A DNA stretch of 64,000 bases from Rhodoferax_B ferrireducens_A (GCF_031458075.1 NZ_JAVDXT010000001.1:1612001-1676000), one strand, 5' to 3'. Positions 8,484-17,818 are shown, counted from the stretch's first letter. Numbers and translations are program-made. The notes: generated from the sequence alone by a model not told the origin.

Positions 8484-9500
8484 TTACTTCTTCAGCGCGA
8501 CCACGGCGGCCGGCGTCACAAACGCAGCGTAGCTGGGCAGCACGTCGGAAATCTTCTTTTGCTCCTTCAGGAACACCGAGGTTTCCTTCAGGATCTTGGC
8601 GACGCCGGACTTTTCGCCGCCGCCCAGCCAGGCGTCAGACGCTTGGGTGTTCAGGCTCAGCAGCGACAGGTTTTGCAGTGCCGCGGCCTGGTCGGCCGAG
8701 GTGCCGCCAAGCAGCTTGGCCAGCAGCTTGGTGTTTTCGCTGTCGGCCGTCCAGGCGGCCTTGTTGCTGGTGAACGAGCTGGTGTATTTGTCGACCACGC
8801 TGGAGAAGGACTTCAGGAATTCAGGGTGCTCCTTGGCAAACGCGCCGGTGGCGACCCAGGCCGAGAAGGTGGGGGCGCCCTTGTCGGCCACGTCCTTGGA
8901 GGTGACCAGCACCTTGCCGTTTTTCTTCAGCTCGGTCAGCGCCGGGTCCCAGACGAAGCCGCCGTCGATGTCGCCGCGGTTGAAGGCGGCCACGATCTCG
9001 GGCTGCGGAATGGCGAAGACCTGCACGTCTTTTTCGGTCAGGCCCTGGCTCTTGATCAGCGCCAGCAGCTGGTAGTGGTCGGTGGATACCGGCGCGGCGG
9101 CCAGCTTTTTGCCCTTCAGGTCGGCCAGGCTGTTGATGCCCGAGCCGTTGCGCACCACCAGCGCCTCGTCGGTGCCGGAGATTGATGCCACGTAGAAGGC
9201 CTTCACGTCCAGCCCGCGCGAGGTAGCAGCAGCGTAGGGGCTGGAGCCCACGTAGCCGATCTGCACATCACCGGAGGCGATGGCGGCAAAGATGTCGGCG
9301 CCCGAGTTGAAGCGGCGGAAGTCGATCTGGTAGCCGGTGGTTTTGGCGTAGTCGCCGTTGGCAATGCCGACCGACGAGGGCAGGGCGTCGGTCTGGTAGC
9401 CGATGACGACCTTTTTGTCGACCGCAAAGGCCGATGTGGCAGCGGCCACCGCGAGTGCGCCGATGGCGGCGGCGGCGAACAGTTTTTTCACGAATTGCAT
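8484..9500 (-). CDS. tauA: Taurine ABC transporter substrate-binding protein
   Basis: The start is chosen at 9500 (MQFVKKLFAAAAIG), with AGGAG upstream and a classical Sec signal peptide ending AFA-VDKK. The longer frame from 9629 would run through the promoter region. The mature protein (about 315 residues) matches the TauA pattern as I remember it: IGYQTDALPS, SGADIFAAIASGDVQIG, GSSPYAAA, STDHYQLLALIKSQG, NRGDIDGGFVWDPAL. It would deliver taurine or a similar sulfonate to TauBC for sulfur supply. The AT-rich upstream region (about 9560-9630) is where a CysB/Cbl-type activator would be expected, but no site could be fixed. Confidence 0.9.
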   Translation of the reverse strand: MQFVKKLFAAAAIGALAVAAATSAFAVDKKVVIGYQTDALPSSVGIANGDYAKTTGYQIDFRRFNSGADIFAAIASGDVQIGYVGSSPYAAATSRGLDVKAFYVASISGTDEALVVRNGSGINSLADLKGKKLAAAPVSTDHYQLLALIKSQGLTEKDVQVFAIPQPEIVAAFNRGDIDGGFVWDPALTELKKNGKVLVTSKDVADKGAPTFSAWVATGAFAKEHPEFLKSFSSVVDKYTSSFTSNKAAWTADSENTKLLAKLLGGTSADQAAALQNLSLLSLNTQASDAWLGGGEKSGVAKILKETSVFLKEQKKISDVLPSYAAFVTPAAVVALKK

Positions 9501-9634
9501 GCGTCTGGCTCCTGGATACAGTTCGGCCGCGGCAAACGGCGGCCTTGGACTGGATCTTAGGTTTAGACGGGTATGTGGATATAGAACAAAATCAACATAC
9601 GATATTTGAATAACGATGTTGAAAAACAAGCACT

Positions 9635-9690
9635 AAATCGGCCTCTGGCGCATGTTCTGCCTGTGCGAGAAGCTATGGAATGCATAGCAA
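9635..9690 (+). repeat. Dispersed palindromic repeat, copy R2 (degenerate)
   Basis: The order of elements is TAAATCGGCC, TGGCGCA, TGTGCGAGAAGCTATGGA and GCATAGC. This is the R1 layout with a decayed central palindrome (GCGCA / TGTGC). It lies downstream of the solitary ATPase gene and upstream of the tauA promoter region. Confidence 0.6.
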
Positions 9691-9701
9691 ACCTGAACCA
9701 G

Positions 9702-10862
9702 TCAGTCCACCAGCGTGGGCGGCTGCGGATGCTGTTCCAGGTACCAGGCGCGCAGTCCATCGTCTTCGAACGCGTAGTCACCGCGGCCGGCGCGCCAGAT
9801 CAGCTCTTTGTCGCGCAGCGCATCCAGCGCGCCCTGGATCGCCGAGTTGCTCAGCGGCTTGCCCAGCACCGCCTGGTAGGCGGCCAGCGCGGCTTCGGCG
9901 AAGGGCGTGTAGTCGGGCGACAGGCGGGCGATGGCGTCGAGCACGGCCTTCTGCGGGTCGGGCAGGCCGTTGTAGGTGGAAGCGAATTCCTGCCAGGCCC
10001 GGTGCTGTATGTGCTGGGCGTTGCGCTCTATCAGCGCGTCCAGCGCCTGCGCGCCGCCCAGATCGGCCACGGCCTCGCCGACCACCCGCTTCAGCATCTC
10101 GGGCCGGCGCCCGACCAGCTCGAAGGCCCGCTCCAGCGTCGCCACCGAAAACGCCTTGCCGTCGGCAAACTGCGGGTTCAGCCAAGCTGCATAGGCTTCG
10201 ACAAAGCCGCGGTCCAGCAGCGGGAAGCGGGTCACGCCCGCGCCGTAGAACGGCTCGCTCTTGCGCAGCACCAAATGCGTGAGCTTGTCGCGGTTCGAGC
10301 CGGTCATCACCAGGTGCAGGCCGCGACGGGCCGTGCCCTGGTTGAGCCGGTCCCGCGCGGCTTTCAGGGCGAACATGGCCTGGGTGCCGGCGTCGCTGGA
10401 CAGCGCGTGCTGGGCTTCGTCGACCAGCAGCACCAGGGGCTTGCCGCTCTTGGCGTGCAGCCGCTCCAGCGCGTCGGCCAGGGTGGCGCCGCCGGGCTGG
10501 CCGATCTTGCCCAGGTCCAGCGACAGGGTGCCGAGCACATTCAGCTTGTCCAGGCCCACGCTCTTGGCGGCCTTGAGCACCGGGCCGTCCAGCTGGGCCA
10601 GGGTCTCGCGCACCACGCCGATGATCAGCTCGGCCGGGTCGCGGCTGCGGTCCGACCACAGGTCTACATACAGGGTCTGCCAGCCGCGCGCACGCATCTC
10701 GGGCACCATGTCTTCGCGCAGAAAGGTGGATTTTCCGGTGCGCCGTGGCGCGGCCAGGAACAGTCCCGAGGTGGCGTCCAGAATGCCGCGGCCCTCCAGC
10801 GCGTCGCAGTAGCTGGCGGCGAGGGCGGTGCGGCGGTAGGTAAAGGCTTCGGCCATGGGCAT
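9702..10862 (-). CDS. P-loop ATPase of the archaeal-ATPase/ATPase_2 type, function unknown
   Basis: The 386-residue protein has a Walker A motif at residues 38-45 (APRRTGKS) and a Walker B/DEAQ motif at about 143-151 (LVLLVDEAQ). A likely sensor region is the MTGSNRDKL stretch, followed by a C-terminal helical segment resembling a winged helix. This resembles AAA/STAND-like ATP-binding proteins related to archaeal ATPases. The gene stands alone, flanked by dispersed repeats R2 and R3, with imperfect direct repeats just upstream. The start could be 10862 or 10856 (MAEAF). The cellular role is unknown: DNA-related, stress or defence functions are all possible, and no partner gene is adjacent. 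Confidence 0.7.
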   Translation of the reverse strand: MPMAEAFTYRRTALAASYCDALEGRGILDATSGLFLAAPRRTGKSTFLREDMVPEMRARGWQTLYVDLWSDRSRDPAELIIGVVRETLAQLDGPVLKAAKSVGLDKLNVLGTLSLDLGKIGQPGGATLADALERLHAKSGKPLVLLVDEAQHALSSDAGTQAMFALKAARDRLNQGTARRGLHLVMTGSNRDKLTHLVLRKSEPFYGAGVTRFPLLDRGFVEAYAAWLNPQFADGKAFSVATLERAFELVGRRPEMLKRVVGEAVADLGGAQALDALIERNAQHIQHRAWQEFASTYNGLPDPQKAVLDAIARLSPDYTPFAEAALAAYQAVLGKPLSNSAIQGALDALRDKELIWRAGRGDYAFEDDGLRAWYLEQHPQPPTLVD

Positions 10863-10877
10863 GCTCGCTTTTATGGA

Positions 10878-10925
10878 GGAATTATTTTGACGAGGGTAAT
10901 TTTATGCTTGTTGGAATAATTTGAC
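10878..10925. promoter_or_regulatory. Imperfect direct repeats upstream of the P-loop ATPase gene
   Basis: GGAATTATTTTGAC (10878-10891) recurs as GGAATAATTTGAC (10913-10925), 35 bases apart start to start. Both are in an AT-rich stretch just upstream of the minus-strand ATPase start. This is a candidate regulator-binding pair. No regulator is identified. Confidence 0.3.
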
Positions 10926-10985
10926 CATAAAGCGCGGTGTGCACCCCCTGTGCAGCTCTTTCCGGCAAGCCTGTAACTTAGGCAT

Positions 10986-11043
10986 AAAATTGGCATCTAG
11001 CGCTTATTCAATCAGCGCAGGCAGCTATTGAAAATATAGCTCG
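10986..11043 (+). repeat. Dispersed palindromic repeat, copy R3 (GCGCTTA subtype)
   Basis: AAAATTGGCATCTAGCGC, then TTATTCAATCA, then GCGCAGGCAGCTATTG and ATATAGC. It has the R1 layout but a different central loop, shared with copy R8. It lies in the 299-base space between the divergent ATPase and smc genes. I see no gene in the rest of that space. Confidence 0.7.
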
Positions 11044-11161
11044 CTGTGCTGGAGGCTAAGCCTGCCGCCCAGGGGCTCAGGTAAACTCAATTGGCTTCCC
11101 GCAGGCCGCGGGCTGCATACAAAGCGGTTTCAAATCAAAGTATTAGCCACGTCAACCTCCG

Positions 11162-14100
11162 GTGCGTCTCCAATCCATCAAGCTCGCGGGCTTTAAGTCC
11201 TTTGCCGAACCCACCACCTTCCACCTGCCCGGGCAACTGGTTGGCGTGGTCGGGCCGAACGGCTGCGGCAAGTCCAACATCATGGATGCGGTGCGCTGGG
11301 TGCTGGGCGAGAGCAAGGCTTCCGAGCTGCGCGGCGAGTCCATGCAGGACGTGATCTTCAACGGCACGACCAGCCGCAAACCGGCCAGCCGCGCCAGCGT
11401 GGAGCTGGTGTTCGAAAACAACGACCACCGCGCAGGCGGCCAGTGGGGCCAGTTTGCCGAGATCGCCGTCAAGCGCGTGCTGACCCGCGACGGCACCAGC
11501 AGCTACTACATCAACAACCAGCCGGTGCGCCGTCGCGACGTGCAGGACGTGTTCCTCGGCACCGGCCTAGGGCCGCGCGCCTACGCCATCATCGGCCAGG
11601 GCACGATCAGCCGCATCATTGAGTCGCGGCCTGAAGAGCTGCGCCTGTTCCTCGAAGAAGCCGCGGGTGTGTCCAAGTACAAGGAACGCCGCCGCGAGAC
11701 CGAGAACCGCCTCAGCGACACGCGCGAGAACCTGACCCGCGTGGAAGACATCCTGCGCGAGCTGAACGCCAATCTGGAGCGGCTGGAAAAGCAGGCCGAG
11801 GTCGCGCACAAGTACAACAGCCTGCACGCCAGCGCCACCCTCAAGCAGCACCAGCTCTGGTACCTGAAGAAGGTCGACAGCGAAGCCGATCAGAGCAAGG
11901 TCAAGGCCGACGCGGCCCAGGCGGTGAACGACCTGGAGTCGCGCATCGCCGACCTGCGCCATGTCGAGGCCGAGCTGGAAACCATACGCCAGGCGCATTA
12001 CGACGCCGGCGATGCAGTCAACCACGCCCAGGGCAAGCTCTACGAGGCGAGCGCCGAAGTGGGCCGTCTCGAGGGCGAAATCCGCTTTGTGGTCGAAGGC
12101 CGGCAGCGCGTCGAGCTGCGCTTGGCCACCCTGAAGGAGCAAATCCAGCAGTGGGCGACACGCCAGGAAGACGCGCATTTCGAGCTGGAAAACCTGGAAG
12201 CCACCGGCATCGAGGCCGAAGAAAAAGCCGAGCTGCTGGCCGCCCAGGTCGAAGAGCAGGCCGCGCAGATCCCGGACCTGGAAGACGCGCTGCAAAGCGC
12301 CAGCCGCACCGCCAACGAGCAGCGCAGCGGCGTGGTCCAGGTGCAGCAGCAGATCCAGGTGCTGGCCGCCGAGCAGCGCAGCATCGAAGAACAAAGCCGC
12401 CAGCTCGACCAGCGCCGCGAGCGCCTGCTGGTCGACAAGAAAGCCCTGGCCGCACCCGACGAAGCGCGTTTGGGCCAGCTGCAAAGCCAGCTGGACGAGG
12501 CCACCGAGGCCGCCAGCGTGGCCGACGCGCGCCTGCACGATCTGCAGGAGCATCTGCCCCAGCTGGACGAAGAGCGCCGCGCCAAGCAGGCGGCGGTGAA
12601 CACCGAATCCGCGCGCCAAGCCGATATATCGGCGCGCATGGAGGCGCTGAAGGCGCTGCAGGAAAAGGTCAAGACCGACGGCAAGCTCAAGCCCTGGCTG
12701 ACCCGCCACGGCCTGGAAGGCCTGCAAGGCGTATGGAGCAAGCTGCACATCGAGCAGGGCTGGGAGAACGCTTTGGAAGCCGCCTTGCGCGAACGCATGG
12801 GCGCGCTCGAAGTCTCGCGGCTGGAGATGGTGCGCGCCTTCGCCGGCCTGGACGGCCGCGACGTGCCTCCCGCCAAGCTGGCCTTCTACAGCCCGCCGCC
12901 GGCCGGCGCCGCGCTGCCGCAGCGCAGCCTGCCGCGCCTGGCCGACTTGCTGCGCCTGAACGACGCCGGCCTGGCCGCCTTGCTCGGCGACTGGCTGTAC
13001 GGCTGCTTTACCGCGCCCAGCTTTGAAGACGCGCTGCTGCAGCGCAGCCAGCTGCAGCCGGGCGAAGTGATCTATGTGCAAAGCGGCCACGCGGTCGGCC
13101 TGCACAGCGTGGCCTTTTACGCGCAGGACTCCGAACAGGCCGGCCTGCTGGCGCGTGCCCAAGAGATTGAAAACCTGGAAAAGCAGCTGCGCGCCCAGAC
13201 CCTGATCAACGAGGAAACCCGCTACGCCCTGGTGCGTGCCGAGGCCGCCTACAACGAATCCTCGCAGCGCCTGGTGACAGCCCGGCGCGAAGCCACCGAG
13301 GCGCAAACCCAGGCCCATGCGCTACAGGTCGAGACCTTGCGCCTGGGCCAGTTGGCCGAGCAGGCCCGTGTGCGCAGCCAGCAGCTGGAAGGCGACCTGG
13401 CCGAGGTCGAGGCCCAGCTGGACGATCTGCAGGAGCGCCGCGTCAATGCCGAAGCCCGCTTCGAAGAACTCGACATGCAGCTGGCCGACAGCCAGGAGCG
13501 CCACGCCCAGCTGGACGAGCGCGTGATCGAGGTGCAGCGCAAATTGTCCGAATGCCGCGAGCAGCAGCGCAGCCTGGAGCGGCAGGCGCAAGAGGCCGCG
13601 TTTGCCCAGCGCAGCCTGGGTGCGCGCCGCGCCGAGCTGACGCGCTCGGTCGACATGGCGGTCCAGCAAACCCTGTCGCTGACCGACGAGCAGCAGCGCG
13701 CGGTCGACGAACTGGGGCGCCTGAACGACGCGGCCGCCCAGGGTGGCCTGCAAACTGCTCTTGCGCAGAAGCTGGAGCGCGAGGCCGAGCTCGGCGCGCA
13801 GCGCAGCCAGTACGACGACCTGACCATCCGCCTGCGCGCCAGCGACGAGGCCCGCATGCAGAACGAGCGTGCGCTGGAGCCGCTGCGCCAGCGCATCACC
13901 GAATTCCAGCTGAAAGAGCAGGCCGCGCGGCTGGGTTCCGAGCAGTTCACCCAGCTGCTGGCCGAGGCCCAGGCCGATCTGGAGGCCATCGCCAAGTCCA
14001 TCGCCGACGGTGATGTACGCATGCACGGCATGCAGAGCGAGATCGACCGGTTGAACCGCGAAATCACCGCCCTGGGTGCCGTCAATCTGGCCGCGTTGGA

Positions 14101-14689
14101 CGAACTGACGGTGGCGCGCGAGCGCAAGCAGTTCCTGGACGCGCAGACCGCCGACCTGGTGGACGCGATGACCACGCTGGAAGACGCGATCAAGAAGATC
14201 GACGCCGAAACCCGCGAACTGCTGTCGGGCACTTTCAACATCGTCAACGGCCACTTTGGCAAGATGTTCCCGGAGCTGTTCGGCGGCGGCAATGCGCGCC
14301 TGGTGATCACCGGCGACGAAATCCTGGACTCGGGCGTGCAGGTCATCGCCCAGCCGCCGGGCAAGAAGAACCAGACCATCCACCTGCTGTCGGGCGGCGA
14401 AAAAGCCCTGACCGCCATCGCCCTGGTGTTCGCGATCTTCATGCTGAACCCCGCACCGTTTTGCCTGCTGGACGAAGTGGACGCGCCGCTGGACGACGCC
14501 AACACCGAGCGCTACGCAAGACTGGTGTCCAGCATGGGCCGTGAAACCCAGTTTCTTTTCATCAGCCACAACAAAATTGCCATGGAAATGGCCCAGCAAC
14601 TGATTGGTGTGACCATGCAGGAGCAGGGCGTTTCGCGCATCGTGGCAGTCGATATGGAGTCGGCCCTTTCCATGGCCGAAGCAACATGA
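11162..14689 (+). CDS. smc: Chromosome segregation ATPase SMC
   Basis: The 1175-residue protein has the full SMC architecture. The N-terminal head carries Walker A GPNGCGKSN (about residues 32-40). Two long coiled coils flank a hinge at about 510-640. The C-terminal head carries the signature LLSGGEKALTAIAL and Walker B FCLLDEVDAPLDD. SMC dimers with ScpA/ScpB compact and segregate the chromosome. Translation starts at GTG (11162), giving MRLQSIKLAGFKSF, the conserved SMC N-terminus; no ATG fits. The stop overlaps the zipA start (ATGA), so smc, zipA and ligA are probably co-transcribed, as in other betaproteobacteria. Confidence 0.98.
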   Translation: MRLQSIKLAGFKSFAEPTTFHLPGQLVGVVGPNGCGKSNIMDAVRWVLGESKASELRGESMQDVIFNGTTSRKPASRASVELVFENNDHRAGGQWGQFAEIAVKRVLTRDGTSSYYINNQPVRRRDVQDVFLGTGLGPRAYAIIGQGTISRIIESRPEELRLFLEEAAGVSKYKERRRETENRLSDTRENLTRVEDILRELNANLERLEKQAEVAHKYNSLHASATLKQHQLWYLKKVDSEADQSKVKADAAQAVNDLESRIADLRHVEAELETIRQAHYDAGDAVNHAQGKLYEASAEVGRLEGEIRFVVEGRQRVELRLATLKEQIQQWATRQEDAHFELENLEATGIEAEEKAELLAAQVEEQAAQIPDLEDALQSASRTANEQRSGVVQVQQQIQVLAAEQRSIEEQSRQLDQRRERLLVDKKALAAPDEARLGQLQSQLDEATEAASVADARLHDLQEHLPQLDEERRAKQAAVNTESARQADISARMEALKALQEKVKTDGKLKPWLTRHGLEGLQGVWSKLHIEQGWENALEAALRERMGALEVSRLEMVRAFAGLDGRDVPPAKLAFYSPPPAGAALPQRSLPRLADLLRLNDAGLAALLGDWLYGCFTAPSFEDALLQRSQLQPGEVIYVQSGHAVGLHSVAFYAQDSEQAGLLARAQEIENLEKQLRAQTLINEETRYALVRAEAAYNESSQRLVTARREATEAQTQAHALQVETLRLGQLAEQARVRSQQLEGDLAEVEAQLDDLQERRVNAEARFEELDMQLADSQERHAQLDERVIEVQRKLSECREQQRSLERQAQEAAFAQRSLGARRAELTRSVDMAVQQTLSLTDEQQRAVDELGRLNDAAAQGGLQTALAQKLEREAELGAQRSQYDDLTIRLRASDEARMQNERALEPLRQRITEFQLKEQAARLGSEQFTQLLAEAQADLEAIAKSIADGDVRMHGMQSEIDRLNREITALGAVNLAALDELTVARERKQFLDAQTADLVDAMTTLEDAIKKIDAETRELLSGTFNIVNGHFGKMFPELFGGGNARLVITGDEILDSGVQVIAQPPGKKNQTIHLLSGGEKALTAIALVFAIFMLNPAPFCLLDEVDAPLDDANTERYARLVSSMGRETQFLFISHNKIAMEMAQQLIGVTMQEQGVSRIVAVDMESALSMAEAT

Positions 14690-15726
14690 CAACAACCCTG
14701 CAACTGGGTCTGGCCGTGGGGGGCGGGCTGGTATTGGTCGCCGTCGTGGCTTACAACACCTGGACCGCCCGCAAGAACGCCCCCAAGCAGCCCGACCCTC
14801 TGCCGCCCAGCAGCGTGCAGACCGAGCCCAGCGCCGACGACCTGGAGCGCCGCGACCCGGCGTTCGAGGGCGACGACTTGCCGCCGCTGCCGGTGCCCGA
14901 GCGCAAGCCCGGCATGGACGCGCTGATCGACGTGCTGGCCGCCATCGCCGTCGAGCAGCCGGTGTCGGGCGATGCCGCCCTGGCCGGCATGCCGCCGACC
15001 CGCCGTGTCGGCAGCAAGCCGTTTGCCATCGAAGGCCTGAACGCCATCAGCGGCCAGTGGGAAACCCCAGCCGCCGGCCAGCGCTACACCCAGTTCCAGG
15101 CCGGCGTGCAACTGGCGAACCGCACCGGCGCGCTGAACGAGATCGAGTTTTCCGAGTTCGTGATCAAGACCCAGGCGTTTGCCGATGCGGTCAACGGCCT
15201 GCCCGAGTTCCCCGAGATGCGCGAAGAAGTCGCGCGTGGCCGCGAGCTCGACCAGTTCGCCAACGACCACGATGCCCAACTGGGCTTCACCCTGCGCGCA
15301 GTGCACGCGGCCTGGAGCCCTGGCTATGTGCAGCAGCATGCGGCGCGGCTGGGCTTTGTGCCTTCGCTGATCCCGGGCCGCATGGTCTTGCCCAGCGGTA
15401 CGCCGGGCATGCCACCGATTCTGGGCCTGGCTTTCGACACGCAGGCTGCGCTGGCCGAGGACCTGGACCAGTCGGCCTTGCGCGAAGTCACCCTGAGCCT
15501 GGACGTGCCCCAGGTGGACCGCGCCGAGCAGCCGTTTGTGCGCATGCGCGATACCGCCGCCGCGCTGGCCGAGGCCATGGACGGCGCGCTGACCGACGAC
15601 CGCGGCTACCCGCTGCAGCGCGACGCGCTGGACGGCATCGGCGCCTCGCTGGAGCAGCTGTACGACACCTTGGAGTCGCGCGAGCTGGCGGCCGGTTCTG
15701 CATTGGCGCGACGTTTATTCAGTTGA
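14686..15726 (+). CDS. zipA: Cell division protein ZipA (FtsZ-binding C-terminal domain)
   Basis: The 346-residue protein begins with one membrane helix (about residues 5-24), then a Pro/acid-rich linker. The C-terminal globular domain (about 205-340) resembles the ZipA FtsZ-binding fold, with segments such as LGFTLRAVHAAWSPG and ILGLAFDTQAALA. ZipA tethers FtsZ to the inner membrane. Assignment relies on this topology plus position between smc and ligA, a standard betaproteobacterial arrangement, because ZipA sequences diverge strongly. It overlaps smc by four bases, and ligA begins one base after its stop. Confidence 0.85.
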   Translation: MTTTLQLGLAVGGGLVLVAVVAYNTWTARKNAPKQPDPLPPSSVQTEPSADDLERRDPAFEGDDLPPLPVPERKPGMDALIDVLAAIAVEQPVSGDAALAGMPPTRRVGSKPFAIEGLNAISGQWETPAAGQRYTQFQAGVQLANRTGALNEIEFSEFVIKTQAFADAVNGLPEFPEMREEVARGRELDQFANDHDAQLGFTLRAVHAAWSPGYVQQHAARLGFVPSLIPGRMVLPSGTPGMPPILGLAFDTQAALAEDLDQSALREVTLSLDVPQVDRAEQPFVRMRDTAAALAEAMDGALTDDRGYPLQRDALDGIGASLEQLYDTLESRELAAGSALARRLFS

Positions 15727-15727
15727 T

Positions 15728-17818
15728 ATGCCGGAAAACTTAGAGCTTTTTAGTGCTGCAGGGCAGACTCCACCTGCGCCAGTAGCTATCGAAATAGAAG
15801 CGCTGCGGACGCAGCTGCATGTATGGGGGCACCATTACTACGTGCTGGATGCGCCTATCGTGCCGGACGCCGAGTACGACCGCGTGTTCCGCGCGCTGCA
15901 GGCGCTGGAAGAAGCCCATCCCGATCTGCGCAGCGCCGATTCGCCGACCCAGCGCGTGGGCGGTAAGCCGCTGCCCGAGTTCGCCTCGGTGCGCCATGCC
16001 GTGCCCATGTTGAGCATACGCACCGAGACCGATACCGAACCCAGCGGCGCGCTGAATTTCGACACCCGCATCCGCAAGGAGCTGGGTCTGGCCGAGGGCG
16101 ATGCGCCGGTCGAGTACGTGGCCGAGCCCAAGTTCGACGGTCTGGCCATGAGCCTGCGCTACGAGCACGGTGTGCTGGTGCAAGCCGCCACGCGCGGCGA
16201 CGGCGAGTACGGCGAAGACGTGACGCAGAACATCCGCACCATGCGGCAAATTCCGCTGCGACTGCACGGCGATGCCCCTGCCGTGCTGGAGGTGCGCGGC
16301 GAGGTCTATATGCGGCGCGACGACTTCGATGCGCTGAACGAGCGCCAGCGCGAAGCCGGCCTGAAAACCTTTGTGAACCCGCGCAATGCGGCCGCCGGCG
16401 CGGTGCGCCAGCTGGACCCGGGCATCGCCCAAAAGCGCCCGCTGAAGTTCTTCGCCTACGGCCTGGGCGAGCTGACGCCAGCGGAGCAGGGCGGCCCGGT
16501 CTTCGACACCCATTACGCCATGCTGCAGACCTTGAAATCTTGGGGATTTCCGGTTGCAGCGCAGGTACAGATTGCGCAGGGCGCTACGGAATTGGTAGCG
16601 TACCACCAGCAGACAGGTGCTGCGCGCGACCAGCTGCCGTACGACATTGATGGCGTGGTCTACAAAGTGAATGCGCTGACCTTGCAGCGCCAGCTGGGCT
16701 TTGTGTCGCGCGAGCCGCGCTGGGCCGTGGCGCACAAATACCCGGCACAGGAACAATTGACCACGGTGACAGCCATCGACGTGCAGGTGGGACGCACCGG
16801 CAAGCTGACGCCGGTGGCGCGGCTGGCGCCGGTTTTCGTCGGTGGCGTGACGGTGACCAATGCCACGCTGCACAACTTGTTCGAGCTGCGCCGCAAGCGG
16901 GTGCGCGTGGGCGACACCGCCATCGTGCGGCGTGCCGGCGATGTGATTCCCGAGGTGGTCGGGGTCGTCGAAAAGGCGCGTGAAACCTACGTGCCCAACT
17001 TCCGCATGCCGCGCCAATGCCCGATCTGCGGCAGCGCCGTGGTGCGCGAGAAGACCGAGATGAACCACCGCTGCAGCGGCGGCCTGTTCTGCCCGGCGCA
17101 GCGCAAGGAGGCGATATTGCATTTCGCCCACCGCCGCGCGGTGGAGATCGAAGGCCTGGGCGACAAGCTGGTCGAGCAACTGGTGGACGCCGGCATCATC
17201 CGCACCTTGCCGGATCTGTACAAATTGGGACTGACGGCCCTGTCCGAGCTGGACCGCATGGCCGACAAGTCGGCCAAGAACATCCTGGCCGCGCTGGAGA
17301 AGTCCAAGGACACGACCCTGCCGCGTTTTCTGTTCGGCCTCGGTATCCGCCACGTCGGCGAATCCACCGCCAAGGCGCTGGCCCGGCATTTCGGCAAGCT
17401 CGACAGCATCATGGATGCCAGCGTCGAGCAGCTGCTGGAAGTTGCCGATATCGGCCCCATCGTGGCGCTGGCGATCCGCACCTTTTTTGACCAACCGCAC
17501 AACCGCGAAGTGGTTGAACAGTTGCGCGCTTGCGGCATCACCTGGGAAGAGGGCGAGCCGGCGGCCGTGGCGCCCAAGCCGCTGGCCGGCCAGACCTTTG
17601 TGTTGACCGGTACCTTCCCCACACTGAGCCGCGACCAGGCCAAGGATCTGCTCGAAGCCGCCGGCGCCAAGGTGGCCGGTTCGGTGAGCAAGAAGACCCA
17701 TTACGTCGTCGCCGGCGAGGAAGCCGGCAGCAAGCTGGACAAGGCGCTGGCATTGGGTGTTACTGTGCTGGACGAGGCCGGGATGTTGGCCTTGTTATCG
17801 CAAGGAGTTGATGCATGA
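15728..17818 (+). CDS. ligA: NAD-dependent DNA ligase LigA
   Basis: The 696-residue enzyme seals nicks using NAD. The adenylation motif is EPKFDG with nucleophile Lys135. The four-cysteine zinc finger lies in the CPICGSAVVRE...CSGGLFCPAQ region, followed by helix-hairpin-helix repeats and a C-terminal BRCT domain from about residue 620 (AGQTFVLTGTFPTLSR). Aligning DAPIVPDAEYDR with the E. coli sequence from memory implies an N-terminal extension of about 15 residues. The DNA for codons about 5-24 resembles the dispersed repeat family. No in-frame start is visible between that stretch and the conserved fold, so the extension seems to be translated. The stop overlaps def by four bases. Confidence 0.98.
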   Translation: MPENLELFSAAGQTPPAPVAIEIEALRTQLHVWGHHYYVLDAPIVPDAEYDRVFRALQALEEAHPDLRSADSPTQRVGGKPLPEFASVRHAVPMLSIRTETDTEPSGALNFDTRIRKELGLAEGDAPVEYVAEPKFDGLAMSLRYEHGVLVQAATRGDGEYGEDVTQNIRTMRQIPLRLHGDAPAVLEVRGEVYMRRDDFDALNERQREAGLKTFVNPRNAAAGAVRQLDPGIAQKRPLKFFAYGLGELTPAEQGGPVFDTHYAMLQTLKSWGFPVAAQVQIAQGATELVAYHQQTGAARDQLPYDIDGVVYKVNALTLQRQLGFVSREPRWAVAHKYPAQEQLTTVTAIDVQVGRTGKLTPVARLAPVFVGGVTVTNATLHNLFELRRKRVRVGDTAIVRRAGDVIPEVVGVVEKARETYVPNFRMPRQCPICGSAVVREKTEMNHRCSGGLFCPAQRKEAILHFAHRRAVEIEGLGDKLVEQLVDAGIIRTLPDLYKLGLTALSELDRMADKSAKNILAALEKSKDTTLPRFLFGLGIRHVGESTAKALARHFGKLDSIMDASVEQLLEVADIGPIVALAIRTFFDQPHNREVVEQLRACGITWEEGEPAAVAPKPLAGQTFVLTGTFPTLSRDQAKDLLEAAGAKVAGSVSKKTHYVVAGEEAGSKLDKALALGVTVLDEAGMLALLSQGVDA
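15738..15810 (+). repeat. Repeat-like segment inside the ligA 5' coding region (copy R4)
   Basis: The stretch CTTTTTAGTGCTGCAGG, then ACCTGCGCCAGTAGCTATC and AAATAG follows the element order of R10. The 19-base block ACCTGCGCCAGTAGCTATC matches R10 at 17 positions. It is translated as part of the ligA N-terminal extension. It could be a fortuitous match, but its length and order argue against that. Confidence 0.55.

Noticed and set aside
11567..13318. Minus-strand 583-codon frame opposite smc
   Set aside because: Low-complexity Leu/Gly/Ala/Gln translation of the coiled-coil codons. It has no ribosome-binding site or family resemblance.
16530..16605. Possible second repeat copy inside ligA (GCGCAGGTACAGATTGCGCA region)
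   Set aside because: The translated region aligns with the E. coli ligase without insertion, as far as I can recall it, and only a few blocks match, so chance similarity is more likely.
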